Assembly: GCF_016598485.1 (NCBI RefSeq)
Contig: NZ_JAEMUW010000013.1
Location: 1 to 64,000 of the forward strand
Origin: Micromonospora coerulea
GTDB lineage: Bacteria > Actinomycetota > Actinomycetes > Mycobacteriales > Micromonosporaceae
Reading direction: 5' to 3'
DNA length: 64,000 nt
Of the stretch, positions 42,173 to 51,252 are shown in pieces. Position 1 is the stretch's first letter. Each line of letters begins with the position of its first letter. The position numbers and the translations under genes were made by a program. Under the pieces are notes generated by a model. It was not told the DNA's origin. It searched no databases and saw only the letters and a list, made by a program, of their open reading frames with translations.

Positions 42173-43459
42173 GTGAGCACCCTTCGCCCCGCGCTGCTGA
42201 CCGACCACTACGAGCTGACGATGGTGAGCGCCGCCCTGCGGGACGGCACGGCGGACCGCCGCTGCGTCTTCGAGGTGTTCACCCGGCGGCTGCCGGCGGG
42301 CCGCCGTTACGGGGTGGTGGCCGGCACCGGACGGCTGGTGGAGCTGATCCGGGACTTCCGGTTCTCCGCGGAGGAGGTCGACTTCCTGCGCCGGACCGGC
42401 GTGGTGGACGAGCGGGCCGCCGAGTGGCTGAGCAGCTACCGCTTCACCGGCGAGGTCGAGGGATACGCCGAGGGCGAGCTCTTCTTCCCCGGCTCCCCGA
42501 TCCTCACCGTCTCCGGCGGCTTCGCCGAGTGCGTGGTGCTGGAGACGCTGGTGCTGTCGGTGCTCAATTACGACTGCGCGGTCGCTGCGGCGGCCGCCCG
42601 GATGGTCACCGCCGCCCGGGGCCGCACCCTGATCGAGATGGGGTCCCGCCGGGCGCACGAGGAGGCGGCGGTGGCCGCGGCCCGGGCGGCGTACCTGGCC
42701 GGCTTCCGGTTCACCTCCAACCTGGCCGCCGGGCAGCGGTACGGCATCCCGACCGCGGGCACCGCCGCGCACGCGTTCACCCTGCTGCACGACGACGAGC
42801 GGGCGGCGTTCGCCTCGCAGGTCGCCACGCTGGGCAAGGACACCACCCTGCTGGTCGACACGTACGACATCAGCCAGGGCATCCGCAACGCCATCGACGT
42901 GGCCGGGCCGGAGCTGCGGGCGATCCGGATCGACTCCGGTGACCTCGCGGTGATCGCCCAGCAGTCCCGGGAGCTGCTCGACCTGCTCGGCGCCACCGAG
43001 ACCAGGATCATCGTCTCCGGCGACCTGGACGAGTACGCGATCGCCTCGCTGGCCGCCGAGCCGGTCGACATGTACGGCGCGGGGACCGCGGTGGTCACCG
43101 GCTCCGGCGCCCCCACCGCCGGGCTGGTCTACAAGCTGGTCGAGGTGGCGGGGCGGCCCGTGGTCAAGCGCTCCGAGCACAAGGCCACGATCGGTGGCCG
43201 CAAGGTGGCCGTCCGCCGGCACAAGCCGACCGGCACCGCCACCGAGGAGGTCATCGTGCCGCAGGGCGTGCCGGACCGGCGGCCCAACGACCGGTTGCTC
43301 CAGCGCTCGTTCGTGGTCGACGGCGAGCCGGTGGCGCTGCCGACGCTCGACGAGTCGCGCGAGCACCTGCGGCAGTGCCTGATCTCCATCCCGTGGGAGG
43401 GCCTGAAGCTCTCCGGTGGCGACCCGGCGATCCCGGTGACCGTCGTACCCGCTGGCTGA
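42173..43459 (+). CDS. pncB: Nicotinate phosphoribosyltransferase
   Basis: NAD salvage: nicotinate plus PRPP to nicotinate mononucleotide. The 428-residue protein has LLTDHYELTMVSAALRDG, FEVFTRRLPAGRRYGVVAG, LSVLNYDCAVAAAAARMVTAA, the GSRRAHEEAAVAAARAAYLAGF block and IRIDSGDLAVIAQQSRELLD, all conserved in PncB. GTG start. It ends 13 bases before pncA, forming a nicotinamide-to-NAD salvage pair. Confidence 0.95.
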   Translation: MSTLRPALLTDHYELTMVSAALRDGTADRRCVFEVFTRRLPAGRRYGVVAGTGRLVELIRDFRFSAEEVDFLRRTGVVDERAAEWLSSYRFTGEVEGYAEGELFFPGSPILTVSGGFAECVVLETLVLSVLNYDCAVAAAAARMVTAARGRTLIEMGSRRAHEEAAVAAARAAYLAGFRFTSNLAAGQRYGIPTAGTAAHAFTLLHDDERAAFASQVATLGKDTTLLVDTYDISQGIRNAIDVAGPELRAIRIDSGDLAVIAQQSRELLDLLGATETRIIVSGDLDEYAIASLAAEPVDMYGAGTAVVTGSGAPTAGLVYKLVEVAGRPVVKRSEHKATIGGRKVAVRRHKPTGTATEEVIVPQGVPDRRPNDRLLQRSFVVDGEPVALPTLDESREHLRQCLISIPWEGLKLSGGDPAIPVTVVPAG

Positions 43460-43472
43460 GAGGATTGCTTCC

Positions 43473-44054
43473 GTGAGCAGCGCGCTGATCATCGTGGACG
43501 TGCAGAACGACTTCTGCGAGGGCGGGTCCCTCGCGGTGGCCGGCGGAGCCGGGGTGGCCGCCGGGATCTCCCGGCTGCTCGCCGCCGAACCGGGCCGGTG
43601 GGACCACGTGGTGGCGACCAAGGATTACCACATCGACCCGGGGGCGCACTTCGGCGATCCGCCGGACTATGTCGACTCGTGGCCCCGGCACTGCGTGGTC
43701 GGCACCGCCGGCTCCGAGTTCCACCCCGACCTGGAGACCGGTCGGGTGGAGGCGATCTTCCACAAGGGCGAGCACGCGGCCGCGTACTCCGGTTTCGAGG
43801 GGCACGCCGACGACGGCGAGTGCCTGGCCGACTGGCTGCGCGCGCGGGGCGTCGACCGGGTCGACCTGGTCGGCATCGCCACCGACCACTGCGTCCGGGC
43901 GACCGCGCTGGACGCCGCCCGGGAGGGCTTCCGCACCACCGTGCTGCTCGACCTGACGGCCGGGGTCGCACCGGACACCACCGACGTGGCGCTGCGGGCG
44001 CTGGAGGGCGCCGGGGTCGGCATGGTCGGCGAGCCTGTGATCAGGACCGCTTGA
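43473..44054 (+). CDS. pncA: Nicotinamidase
   Basis: The enzyme converts nicotinamide to nicotinate, feeding the adjacent PncB. The 193-residue isochorismatase-fold protein has IIVDVQNDFCEGGSLAV (catalytic Asp8), the metal-binding DYHIDPGAHF and HCVVGT, and the nucleophile Cys in GIATDHCVRATALDA. The Lys of the triad lies in IFHKGEH. It is the homologue of the enzyme that activates pyrazinamide in M. tuberculosis. GTG start, co-transcribed with pncB. Confidence 0.95.
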   Translation: MSSALIIVDVQNDFCEGGSLAVAGGAGVAAGISRLLAAEPGRWDHVVATKDYHIDPGAHFGDPPDYVDSWPRHCVVGTAGSEFHPDLETGRVEAIFHKGEHAAAYSGFEGHADDGECLADWLRARGVDRVDLVGIATDHCVRATALDAAREGFRTTVLLDLTAGVAPDTTDVALRALEGAGVGMVGEPVIRTA

Positions 44055-44117
44055 CCAGGTAATCGCTTGCGACTGTCGTACCCGGCGTCAAGGATGGCGC
44101 CGGAGGTACGGACCGTC

Positions 44118-45332
44118 GTGAACTTGAAGCCTTACCGGCAGGCGCTCGCCCTGCCCGGTCTCCGGTCGCTGCTGCTGGTCTCGGTGCTGGCGCGCATCCC
44201 GCTCACCGCGACCGGGGTGACGCTGACCTTCTACGTGGTCCTCGACCTCGGCCGGGGCTACGGCGCCGCCGGCCTGGTCGGCGCCGCGTTGACCGTCGGC
44301 GCGGCCGTCGGCTCGCCCCTGCTCGGCCGGCTGGTGGACCGGCGCGGCCTGCGCCCGGTGCTCGTCCTGACCACCGCCGCCGAGGCACTGTTCTGGGCCG
44401 GCGCCCCGGCGCTGTCGTACCCGGTGCTGCTGCCGGCCGCCTTCGTCGCCGGGCTGCTCGCGCTGCCGGTCTTCTCGGTCGTCCGCCAGTCGGTGGCCGC
44501 GCTGGTCCCGGCCGAGCGCCGCCGCCCCGCGTACGCGCTGGACTCGATGTCGGTCGAGCTGTCGTTCATGGTCGGCCCGGCGCTGGCCGTGGCGCTGGCC
44601 ACCGCCGTCTCCCCGCGCGCCACCCTCTGGGCGGTCGGCGCCGGCATCGTCGCCGCCGGCATCGTGTTCTGGCTGCTGAACCCGCCCACCCGCAGCGCGG
44701 AGGAGCCCGCCGGCCCGCAGCGCCGGGTGCCCCGGCGAGAGTGGCTCACGCCCCGACTGCTCGCCGTCCTCGCGGTCAGCCTCGCCGCCACCCTGGTGCT
44801 CGGCGGCACCGACGTCGCGGTGGTCGCCGTGCTGCGGGCCAGCGGCGAGGTCGGCTGGACCGGTGCCGTGCTGGCCATGTGGGCGGTCGCGTCGCTGGTC
44901 GGCGGCTTCGCGTACGGGGCGGTCAGCCGCTCCTTCTCGCCGCTGGCGCTGATGGCGGCGCTCAGCCTGTGCACCATCCCGGTCGGGCTGGGCGGGGCGC
45001 ACTGGTGGCTGCTCTGCCTGGCGCTCGTCCCGGCCGGCGCGCTCTGCGCGCCCACCATCGCCGCCACCTCCGACGCGGTCAGCCGGCTCGCCCCGGCCGG
45101 CGTACGCGGCGAGGCGATGGGCCTGCACGGCTCCGCGGTCACCGTCGGCATCGCCGTCGGCGCCCCGCTCGCCGGCGCGGTGATCGACGCCTCGCTGCCG
45201 CTCTGGGGCTTCGCGGTGACCGGCGCGGTCGGCCTGCTGGTGGCGATGGCCGTGCTTCCGGTGGAGCTGCGCCACCGGCGGGAAACCGTCCCCGCCGCCG
45301 CCGAGCCGGAACTGGCCCCCGCCGCCCCCTGA
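44118..45332 (+). CDS. MFS transporter
   Basis: A 12-helix membrane transporter of about 404 residues. The A-like motif is GRLVDRRGLRPVLVL in the first cytoplasmic loop, and FVAGLLALPVFSVVRQSVAALVPAERRRPAYALDSMSVELSFMVGP and APTIAATSDAVSRLAPAGVRGEAMGLHG are typical of drug-efflux-like MFS. The substrate cannot be told. GGAGG at 44102-44106 favours the GTG at 44118; an ATG at 44094 and TTG at 44067 are alternatives. It follows pncA closely and may share its transcript. Confidence 0.88.
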   Translation: MNLKPYRQALALPGLRSLLLVSVLARIPLTATGVTLTFYVVLDLGRGYGAAGLVGAALTVGAAVGSPLLGRLVDRRGLRPVLVLTTAAEALFWAGAPALSYPVLLPAAFVAGLLALPVFSVVRQSVAALVPAERRRPAYALDSMSVELSFMVGPALAVALATAVSPRATLWAVGAGIVAAGIVFWLLNPPTRSAEEPAGPQRRVPRREWLTPRLLAVLAVSLAATLVLGGTDVAVVAVLRASGEVGWTGAVLAMWAVASLVGGFAYGAVSRSFSPLALMAALSLCTIPVGLGGAHWWLLCLALVPAGALCAPTIAATSDAVSRLAPAGVRGEAMGLHGSAVTVGIAVGAPLAGAVIDASLPLWGFAVTGAVGLLVAMAVLPVELRHRRETVPAAAEPELAPAAP

Positions 45333-45549
45333 CCCACGCTCCTGGGAGCGCCGCCGCCACGCCGCCACGCCGCCCATGCCCGGACCCGGCCTCCGAGGCG
45401 CGAGCTGCGGCGCGGGTTATCCGCTGACCGCGACGGCGGGCGGTCGGCCGCGCCGGCGGGCAGGGCCGGGAGTCGAGCACCCAGCCGGCCCGCACCAGCG
45501 GTCGGGGCCGGGGAGGCGGTGCGGTCTGCGCGGCCCTAGATCGCGGATG

Positions 45550-45580
45550 TGGCGGTATCGCTGGCCTCGGCATACCGCCA
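45550..45580. repeat. Inverted repeat, 9-bp arms
   Basis: TGGCGGTAT and ATACCGCCA are perfect inverted arms around a 13-base spacer. They share the GTAT/ATAC core with the larger palindrome 80 bases downstream. Confidence 0.6.
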
Positions 45581-45602
45581 GGTCGGGGAGCCGGGCCGGG
45601 TT

Positions 45603-45631
45603 CGGTCCGGGCCGGGGTCGGTCCGGGCCGG
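45603..45631 (+). repeat. Direct repeat CGGTCCGGGCCGG x2
   Basis: CGGTCCGGGCCGG occurs at 45603-45615 and 45619-45631, a period of 16. It lies between the two inverted repeats. Confidence 0.5.
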
Positions 45632-45657
45632 TTGCGACGCGGCCGGTATACCCGGGA

Positions 45658-45703
45658 AGCGATATACCTGAGCGGCATAAATATGACTCTCAGGTATATC
45701 GCT
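45658..45703. repeat. Large inverted repeat, 15-bp perfect arms
   Basis: AGCGATATACCTGAG at 45658-45672 and its exact complement CTCAGGTATATCGCT at 45689-45703 flank an AT-rich 16-base centre (CGGCATAAATATGACT). The AT content is far below the surrounding GC. Not a terminator by position (no gene ends within 100 bases); it resembles a repetitive extragenic palindrome. Confidence 0.75.
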
Positions 45704-45819
45704 CTCCGGAGAAGGCCCGCCGGGCAAGGCTGCAGCGCACCGGCATGACCGAGCAGCAGTGGTGGGGCCGGGTTCCGGCGTCGCAGATACCAGCAATCGG
45801 GGACAGCGCCGGAAAGGCG

Positions 45820-45856
45820 ACGGGCGCCGTACCCCGGGAAGGGGTGCGGCGCCCGT
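45820..45856 (-). terminator. Terminator of ctaD
   Basis: A 16-bp stem (one G-U pair) with a 5-base loop, 18 bases past the ctaD stop on the minus strand. Confidence 0.85.
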
Positions 45857-45874
45857 GGCGCGGCGGTCAGCGGG

Positions 45875-47632
45875 TCAGCGCTGGTCGAGGTTGCCGGAGG
45901 TGTCCTCCTGGTAGCTGGCGCCACCGTTGGACTCGCTGGTGAGCGGCTTGGCGCCACCCTCCGGCGGGCCGGCGATGGTCTGGCCGGCGGCCAGCTCCGG
46001 GAACTTGGCGTCGAACGCGGGGCGCTCGGAGCGGATCCGCGGCATCCGGTCGAAGTTGCGCAGCGGCGGCGGGGAGCTGGTGGCCCACTCGAGCGAGTTG
46101 CCGTGACCCCACGGGTCGTCGACCTCCACCACCGGGCCGGTCTTGTACGACTTCCAGCAGTTCCAGATGAACGGCAGCGTCGAGATGCCGGTGATGAACG
46201 CGCCGACCGTGGAGACCGTGTTCAGGAAGGTGAAACCGTCGCCCGGCAGGTAGTCGGCGTACCGCCGCGGCATGCCCTCGTTGCCCAGCCAGTGCTGCAC
46301 CAGGAACGTGGTGTGGAAGCCGATCATGGTCAGCCAGAAGTGCACCTTGCCCAGCCGCTCGTCGAGCATCCGGCCGAACATCTTCGGGAACCAGAAGTAG
46401 ATGCCGGCGAAGACCGCGAACACGATCGTGCCGAACAGCACGTAGTGGAAGTGCGCCACCACGAAGTACGAGTCGGAGACGTGGAAGTCGATCGGCGGGC
46501 TGGCCAGCAGCACACCCGTCAGACCGCCGAAGAGGAACGTCACCAGGAAGCCGACGGCGAAGAGCATCGGGGTCTCGAAGCTGATCTGGCCCCGCCACAT
46601 GGTGCCGATCCAGTTGAAGAACTTCATACCGGTCGGCACGGCGATCAGGTAGCTCAGGAAGCTGAAGAACGGCAGCAGCACCTGGCCGGTGGCGAACATG
46701 TGGTGCGCCCAGACGCTCATCGACAGCGCGGCGATGGAGATGGTGGCGGCGACCAGGCCCTTGTAGCCGAAGATCGGCTTGCGGGAGAAGACCGGGATGA
46801 TCTCGCTGATGATGCCGAAGAACGGCAGCGCGACGATGTACACCTCGGGGTGCCCGAAGAACCAGAACAGGTGCTGCCACAGCATCGGCCCGCCGGTGGC
46901 CGGGTCGTACACGTGGGCGCCGATCAGCCGGTCCGCGGCCAGCGCGAAGAGCGCGGCGGCGAGCAGCGGGAAGACCAGGATCGCCAGCAGGCTGGTGACC
47001 AGCAGGTTCCACGTGAAGATCGGCATCCGGAACATGGTCATGCCGGGGGCGCGCAGGGTCAGGATCGTGGTGATCATGTTGACCGCGCCGAGGATCGTGC
47101 CCAGACCGGAGATGGCCAGACCGACGATCCACATGTTGGCGCCGACGCCCGGCGAGTGCTGGACGTTGCTCAGCGGCACGTAGGCGAACCACCCGAAGTC
47201 GGCCGCGCCGCCCGGGGCGATGAAGCCCGCGGTGGCCAGCGTGCCGCCGAACAGGTAGAGCCAGTAGGCGAAGCTGTTCAGCCGGGGGAACGACACGTCG
47301 GGCGCGCCGATCTGCAGCGGCACGATGTAGTTGCCGAAGGCGAACACGATCGGCGTCGCGAAGAACAGCAGCATGATCGTGCCGTGCATGGTGAACAGCT
47401 GGTTGTACTGCTCTGGCGACAGGAACTGCATCCCCGGCCGCGCCAGCTCGGCGCGCATGATCAGGGCAAGCACGCCACCGATCATGAAGAACGCGAACGC
47501 GGTGACCATGTACATGATCCCGATCTGCTTCGCGTCCGTGGTGCGCAGCAGCCGCGCGATTGCCGACCCCTTGACCGGCTCTCGGACCGGCCAGGGCCGG
47601 GTCACGACCGGCTTGGGTGCGACGGTGGTCAC
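45875..47632 (-). CDS. ctaD: Cytochrome c oxidase subunit I
   Basis: The catalytic subunit of the aa3 respiratory oxidase, 585 residues and about 12 helices. Heme and copper ligands are visible: HGTIMLLFF (heme a), the Cu-B HPEVYIV His-Tyr pair, SVWAHHMFATG (two Cu-B His) and VVAHFHYVLFG (heme a3 and heme a His). GTG at 47632 with GGAGG 7 bases upstream is the real start (VTTVAPKPVV); the frame opens further to 47752 without a site. It stands alone: ctaC, ctaE and the qcr genes are not in the window. The C-terminal tail after about residue 545 is rich in Gly/Pro. Confidence 0.96.
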   Translation of the reverse strand: MTTVAPKPVVTRPWPVREPVKGSAIARLLRTTDAKQIGIMYMVTAFAFFMIGGVLALIMRAELARPGMQFLSPEQYNQLFTMHGTIMLLFFATPIVFAFGNYIVPLQIGAPDVSFPRLNSFAYWLYLFGGTLATAGFIAPGGAADFGWFAYVPLSNVQHSPGVGANMWIVGLAISGLGTILGAVNMITTILTLRAPGMTMFRMPIFTWNLLVTSLLAILVFPLLAAALFALAADRLIGAHVYDPATGGPMLWQHLFWFFGHPEVYIVALPFFGIISEIIPVFSRKPIFGYKGLVAATISIAALSMSVWAHHMFATGQVLLPFFSFLSYLIAVPTGMKFFNWIGTMWRGQISFETPMLFAVGFLVTFLFGGLTGVLLASPPIDFHVSDSYFVVAHFHYVLFGTIVFAVFAGIYFWFPKMFGRMLDERLGKVHFWLTMIGFHTTFLVQHWLGNEGMPRRYADYLPGDGFTFLNTVSTVGAFITGISTLPFIWNCWKSYKTGPVVEVDDPWGHGNSLEWATSSPPPLRNFDRMPRIRSERPAFDAKFPELAAGQTIAGPPEGGAKPLTSESNGGASYQEDTSGNLDQR

Positions 47633-47770
47633 GAGTGGCCTCCGGTTCTCGGTTGTCTCGCTCGGCACGCGCTGTATCTGCGAGCCGTCATCCGCAAGGA
47701 GGATAGTCCCCGGCAGGTGGCCCCGCCGCGTGGGGTGGCCGGCTACGATCATCCGCCACCGTGGCGGCGC

Positions 47771-48877
47771 TCAGAGCGGGCCGACCAGCAACCGGTAGTG
47801 CTCCTGGAAGATCCTTCCGCCGCGTCCGCGCAGCAGCGGGTCGCGCAGCGCCGGCGGCACGTCGCGGGTCCGGTTGCGGTCCCGGGTCCGGTCGCGCACC
47901 CATCGGGTACGGGGTCGCCGCCGGCTCTCGTACGCCAGCAGCGCGGCCTCGACGCTGCCGGCGGCCTTCAGTGACTCGGCGAGCACGACGGCGTCCTCCA
48001 GCGCCATGGCGGCGCCCTGGGACAGGGTCGGCGCGGTGGCGTGGGCGGCGTCGCCGACCAGCAGCACCCGGCCGTGGAACCAGCGGCCCAGCTCCACCTC
48101 CTCGGTGACGCCGACGTGCACCTGGTCCAGGGCCGCCAGGACCTCGGGTACCGGGCCGCCGTAGCCGGCGAACAACTCCCGCAGCCGGGCCGGCGGGTCG
48201 GCCGGCGGTACGGTGCCGGCCTCGTCGGCGTAGCAGTACAGCCGCCCGGCGCCGATCGGCACCAGCAGGAAGCCGGATCGCTGGCCGAGCAGGGCGGTCC
48301 AGTCGGCGACCCGCGGCCCGCCGCGGACCACGCTGCGGTAGACCACCTGCCCGGCCGGGCGGGGCGGGCCGCCGAGGGCGGCGAGGGTGCGGACCGCCGA
48401 TCGCGGCCCGTCGGCGCCGATCACCAGGTCGTACTCCCCGGAGGTGCCGTCGGTGAAGCCGACGGCGACCCCGCCGGGCCGCGGTTCGACGGCGCTGACC
48501 TCGGCGCCGTGCCGGACGGCGCCGCCGGCCCCGGTGAGCAGCACCCGGTGCAGTTCGGCGCGGGGCAGGGCCCGGCACTCACCCACCCCGGCCCAGAGCG
48601 CGTCGAGGTCGACCTCGCAGAGCGGCGCGCCGGCCGCGTCCAGGAAGCGCTGCCGGTGGATGACCTGGCCGAGCGGGCGGACTGGGCCGTCGAGGTCGAG
48701 CCGGCGCAGCGCGCGGGCCGCGTTGCCGGGCAGGTAGAGACCGGTCTCGACCAGCTCGGCCGGGGGGAGCTTCTCGGTGACGTCCGGCCGGAACCCCGCG
48801 AGCCGCAGCGCCCGGGCCACGGCCAGACCGGCGATGCCCGCGCCGACGACGAGGATGCGCAGGGGGGAACCACCCAT
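47771..48877 (-). CDS. FAD-dependent monooxygenase
   Basis: A 368-residue group A flavin hydroxylase. The N-terminal dinucleotide fold is ILVVGAGIAGLAVARALRLAGF (GxGxxG). GADGPRSAVRTL is the DG motif that binds both FAD and NAD(P)H, and VLLVGDAAHATAPTLSQGAAMALEDAVVLAESL is the GD motif. The substrate is unknown. It is transcribed alone. Confidence 0.88.
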   Translation of the reverse strand: MGGSPLRILVVGAGIAGLAVARALRLAGFRPDVTEKLPPAELVETGLYLPGNAARALRRLDLDGPVRPLGQVIHRQRFLDAAGAPLCEVDLDALWAGVGECRALPRAELHRVLLTGAGGAVRHGAEVSAVEPRPGGVAVGFTDGTSGEYDLVIGADGPRSAVRTLAALGGPPRPAGQVVYRSVVRGGPRVADWTALLGQRSGFLLVPIGAGRLYCYADEAGTVPPADPPARLRELFAGYGGPVPEVLAALDQVHVGVTEEVELGRWFHGRVLLVGDAAHATAPTLSQGAAMALEDAVVLAESLKAAGSVEAALLAYESRRRPRTRWVRDRTRDRNRTRDVPPALRDPLLRGRGGRIFQEHYRLLVGPL

Positions 48878-49147
48878 CGTGGTGTACGCCTCCGGAGGGG
48901 TTCGGCACGCGTTGGAGGCAAGACACTACTCGCGGCAACCGACGCACGGTAGGGGCGATCGGCCCCGAGGCGTCCGGCCCCTCGTCGCCGCGCGCCGGTC
49001 CCACCGCCGGGCGCCGCACCCCAGCCGGCCCCCCCGCAGCGGCGGGTCGGGCAGCTCGCGTCCGCCGGACGTTCCCCGCACCGGCCACTCACACCCGGCA
49101 TGCCGTCGGCCCGCGCACCGGCCTGCGCGAAGGTCTGATTTGACGGG
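48878..49147. other. Gene-free stretch
   Basis: About 270 bases upstream of the monooxygenase with no convincing gene, RNA or repeat. It should hold the monooxygenase promoter, but I see no clear -35/-10 pair. Confidence 0.6.
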
Positions 49148-49179
49148 GAAGGGGCGGGTCCGTCCGGACCCGCCCCTTC
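49148..49179 (-). terminator. Terminator of the aldo/keto reductase gene
   Basis: A perfect 15-bp stem (GAAGGGGCGGGTCCG and its complement) with a 2-base spacer, about 67 bases past the reductase stop. Confidence 0.8.
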
Positions 49180-49246
49180 GCCGTGCCGCCCTACCGTCAG
49201 GAGGTGGCGGTGACCGTCCGGGTCGCCCGCTGCCCCTTTCCGCCGG

Positions 49247-50029
49247 TCAGCCGCCCAGGGCGTCGATGTCGCGCATTTCCTCCGCGGTGAGGGAGAAGCG
49301 GAAGACGTCGGCGTTGACCCGGATCCGCTCCGGGGTGACGGACTTGGGGATCACCACGATCTCGTGGTCGATGTGCCAGCGGAGCACGACCTGGGCCGGG
49401 GAGACGTCATGGGCGGCGGCGATCCGGGTCAGCACCGGGTCGGACAGGTCGCTGGCCTTGAAGGGGCTGTACCCCTCCAGCACCACGCCCCGGTCCCGAT
49501 GCGCGGCGTGCGTCCGCCGGTCGTACAGCGACGGGCTCCAGCGGATCTGGTTGACCGCCGGGGTCTCCTCGGTGGCCTGGATCAGCTCGTCGATCTGGCT
49601 CACGCTGTAGTTGCTCACGCCGACCGTGCGGGTCAGGTTCTCGTCCCGGGCGGCCAGCAGCTCCCGCCAGACCGGGATGCTGCCCGCCGCGGACGGCGGC
49701 CAGTGGATCAGCCACAGGTCGACGTAGTCGGTGTCGAGGGCGCTCAGGCTCGCCTCGAGGGTCTGCCGTTCCCGGCCCACCCGATCCGGCGGCAGCTTCG
49801 TGGTGAGGAAGATGTCCTCGCGGCGCAGCCCGCTCTCCTTGATCGCCCGGCCGACCTCCCGCTCATTGCCGTACATGGTCGCGGTGTCGATGTGCCGGTA
49901 GCCGGCGTCGAGGGCGGCGAGCACGGCGTCGTACCCGGCCTCTCCCGTGGCCAGCCAGGTGCCGAAGCCGAGCAGCGGCATCCGGGCGTCGCCGGCGAGC
50001 GGGACGGTGGGCTGTTCAGCGGTGGTCAT
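49247..50029 (-). CDS. Aldo/keto reductase
   Basis: A 260-residue NADPH-dependent TIM-barrel reductase. The catalytic tetrad is seen in AGYRHIDTATMYGNEREVGRAI (Asp, Tyr), FLTTKLPP (Lys) and LWLIHWPP (His). The C-terminal VVIPKSVTPERIRVNADVF binds NADPH phosphate. The closest type is 2,5-diketo-gluconate reductase-like; the physiological substrate is unknown. ATG at 50029. Confidence 0.9.
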   Translation of the reverse strand: MTTAEQPTVPLAGDARMPLLGFGTWLATGEAGYDAVLAALDAGYRHIDTATMYGNEREVGRAIKESGLRREDIFLTTKLPPDRVGRERQTLEASLSALDTDYVDLWLIHWPPSAAGSIPVWRELLAARDENLTRTVGVSNYSVSQIDELIQATEETPAVNQIRWSPSLYDRRTHAAHRDRGVVLEGYSPFKASDLSDPVLTRIAAAHDVSPAQVVLRWHIDHEIVVIPKSVTPERIRVNADVFRFSLTAEEMRDIDALGG

Positions 50030-50206
50030 GGCGGCTGTTCTACCCCTGATCACCGCCGGCATGCCATCGACCCGCCGGGAAGCGCGCCGACCGGCCGCAC
50101 CGGGACGCCGAGCGGCAACACCGGCAAACGGCCCCGAAGGTCGGCAACCGGACGAACCGTCCGGGTGGCGCATGCGGACCGCTCCCGGGTGCCGCAGAAT
50201 GCGGGA

Positions 50207-51244
50207 GTGGCTGACCGGCTGGAGGAGTACCGGCGCAAGCGGGACGCGGAGCGTACCCCCGAGCCGGTGCCGGAGCGGGCGCCCGCGCGGAATCGGCCAA
50301 GTCGGGGGCGGGCCCGCTTCGTCATCCAGCAGCACCACGCCCGCAGCCTGCACTGGGACCTGCGGCTGGAGCACGAGGGAGTGCTGGCCTCCTGGGCGGT
50401 ACCGCGCGGCCTGCCCCGCGAGCCGGGCCGCAACCACCTGGCCGTGCACACCGAGGACCACCCGATGGAGTACCTCACCTTCCACGGCGAGATCCCGGCC
50501 GGCGAATACGGCGGCGGGCGGATGACCGTCCACGACACCGGGACGTACCGCGCGGAGAAGTGGCGCGACGACGAGGTGATCGTGGTGCTAGACGGGCAGC
50601 GCACCACGGGCCGCTACGTGCTCTTCGCCACCGGCGGGAAGGACTGGATGGTCCGGCGCACCGACCCGGCCCCGCAGGGTTGGACGAGCATGCCGGAGCT
50701 GGTCCGCCCGATGCATCCCACTGCGGCGAAGCGGCTGCCGAAGGACGAGTCCGAGTGGGGGTACGAGCTGCGCTGGGACGGGGTCCGGGCGATGGCGTAC
50801 GTCTCCGGCGGCCGGCTGCGGTTGCTGTCGGAGACCGACGAGGAGATCACCGGCACGTACCCGTGGCTGCGGGAGATGGCGGAGGTGCTGGCGCCGACGG
50901 AAGCGGTGCTGGACGGCGTGCTGGTCCGGATCGACGCCGCCGGCAGGGTGAAGCCGCCGACCGGCCGGGGCGGCCCGGACGCTCAGTTCCTGGTCTTCGA
51001 CCTGCTCTGGCTGGAGGGCGTGACCAGCACCGACGTGCCGTACGTGCAGCGCCGGGAGCTGCTCGACGGTCTGGCGTTGGCCGGGCGGCACTGGCAGACT
51101 CCGCCGTGGTTCCCGGGGGTCGGCGCGGACGCCCTGCGGACCGCCCGCGACCAGGGGCTCCCCGGGGTGGTGGCCAAGCGGCTCGACTCCCCGTACGAGC
51201 CCGGTGGGCGCAGCCGGCGCTGGCTGAGCATCGACACGAGCTGA
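50207..51244 (+). CDS. LigD-type 3'-phosphoesterase fused to a dead ligase domain
   Basis: A 345-residue protein in two parts. Residues about 1-150 are the LigD phosphoesterase (LEEYRRKRD, then FVIQQHHARSLHWDLRLEHEGVLASWAVPRG, keeping the His/His/Asp manganese site) that trims 3' ends in NHEJ repair. The rest has the layout of the ATP-ligase domain, but motif I reads ELRWDGVRA, with Arg189 for the nucleotide-binding Lys. Motif III LDGVLV has Val238 for Glu, motif IV GVVAKRL has Pro for Glu before it, and motif V ends RRWLSID without its Lys. The C-terminal OB fold is absent. The ligase half is thus almost certainly inactive. GTG at 50207. Confidence 0.85.
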   Translation: MADRLEEYRRKRDAERTPEPVPERAPARNRPSRGRARFVIQQHHARSLHWDLRLEHEGVLASWAVPRGLPREPGRNHLAVHTEDHPMEYLTFHGEIPAGEYGGGRMTVHDTGTYRAEKWRDDEVIVVLDGQRTTGRYVLFATGGKDWMVRRTDPAPQGWTSMPELVRPMHPTAAKRLPKDESEWGYELRWDGVRAMAYVSGGRLRLLSETDEEITGTYPWLREMAEVLAPTEAVLDGVLVRIDAAGRVKPPTGRGGPDAQFLVFDLLWLEGVTSTDVPYVQRRELLDGLALAGRHWQTPPWFPGVGADALRTARDQGLPGVVAKRLDSPYEPGGRSRRWLSIDTS

Positions 51245-51252
51245 GGAGCATC

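Larger units (their letters stand above)
45333..45819. other. Gene-free stretch with repeats
   Basis: Nearly 500 bases without a credible gene between the MFS gene and the ctaD terminator. The open frames in it lack codon bias and cross the repeats. It holds the three repeats listed separately. Confidence 0.7.

Noticed and set aside
45333..45866. Small genes between the MFS gene and ctaD
   Set aside because: The frames cross the inverted repeats and lack codon bias or a start site.
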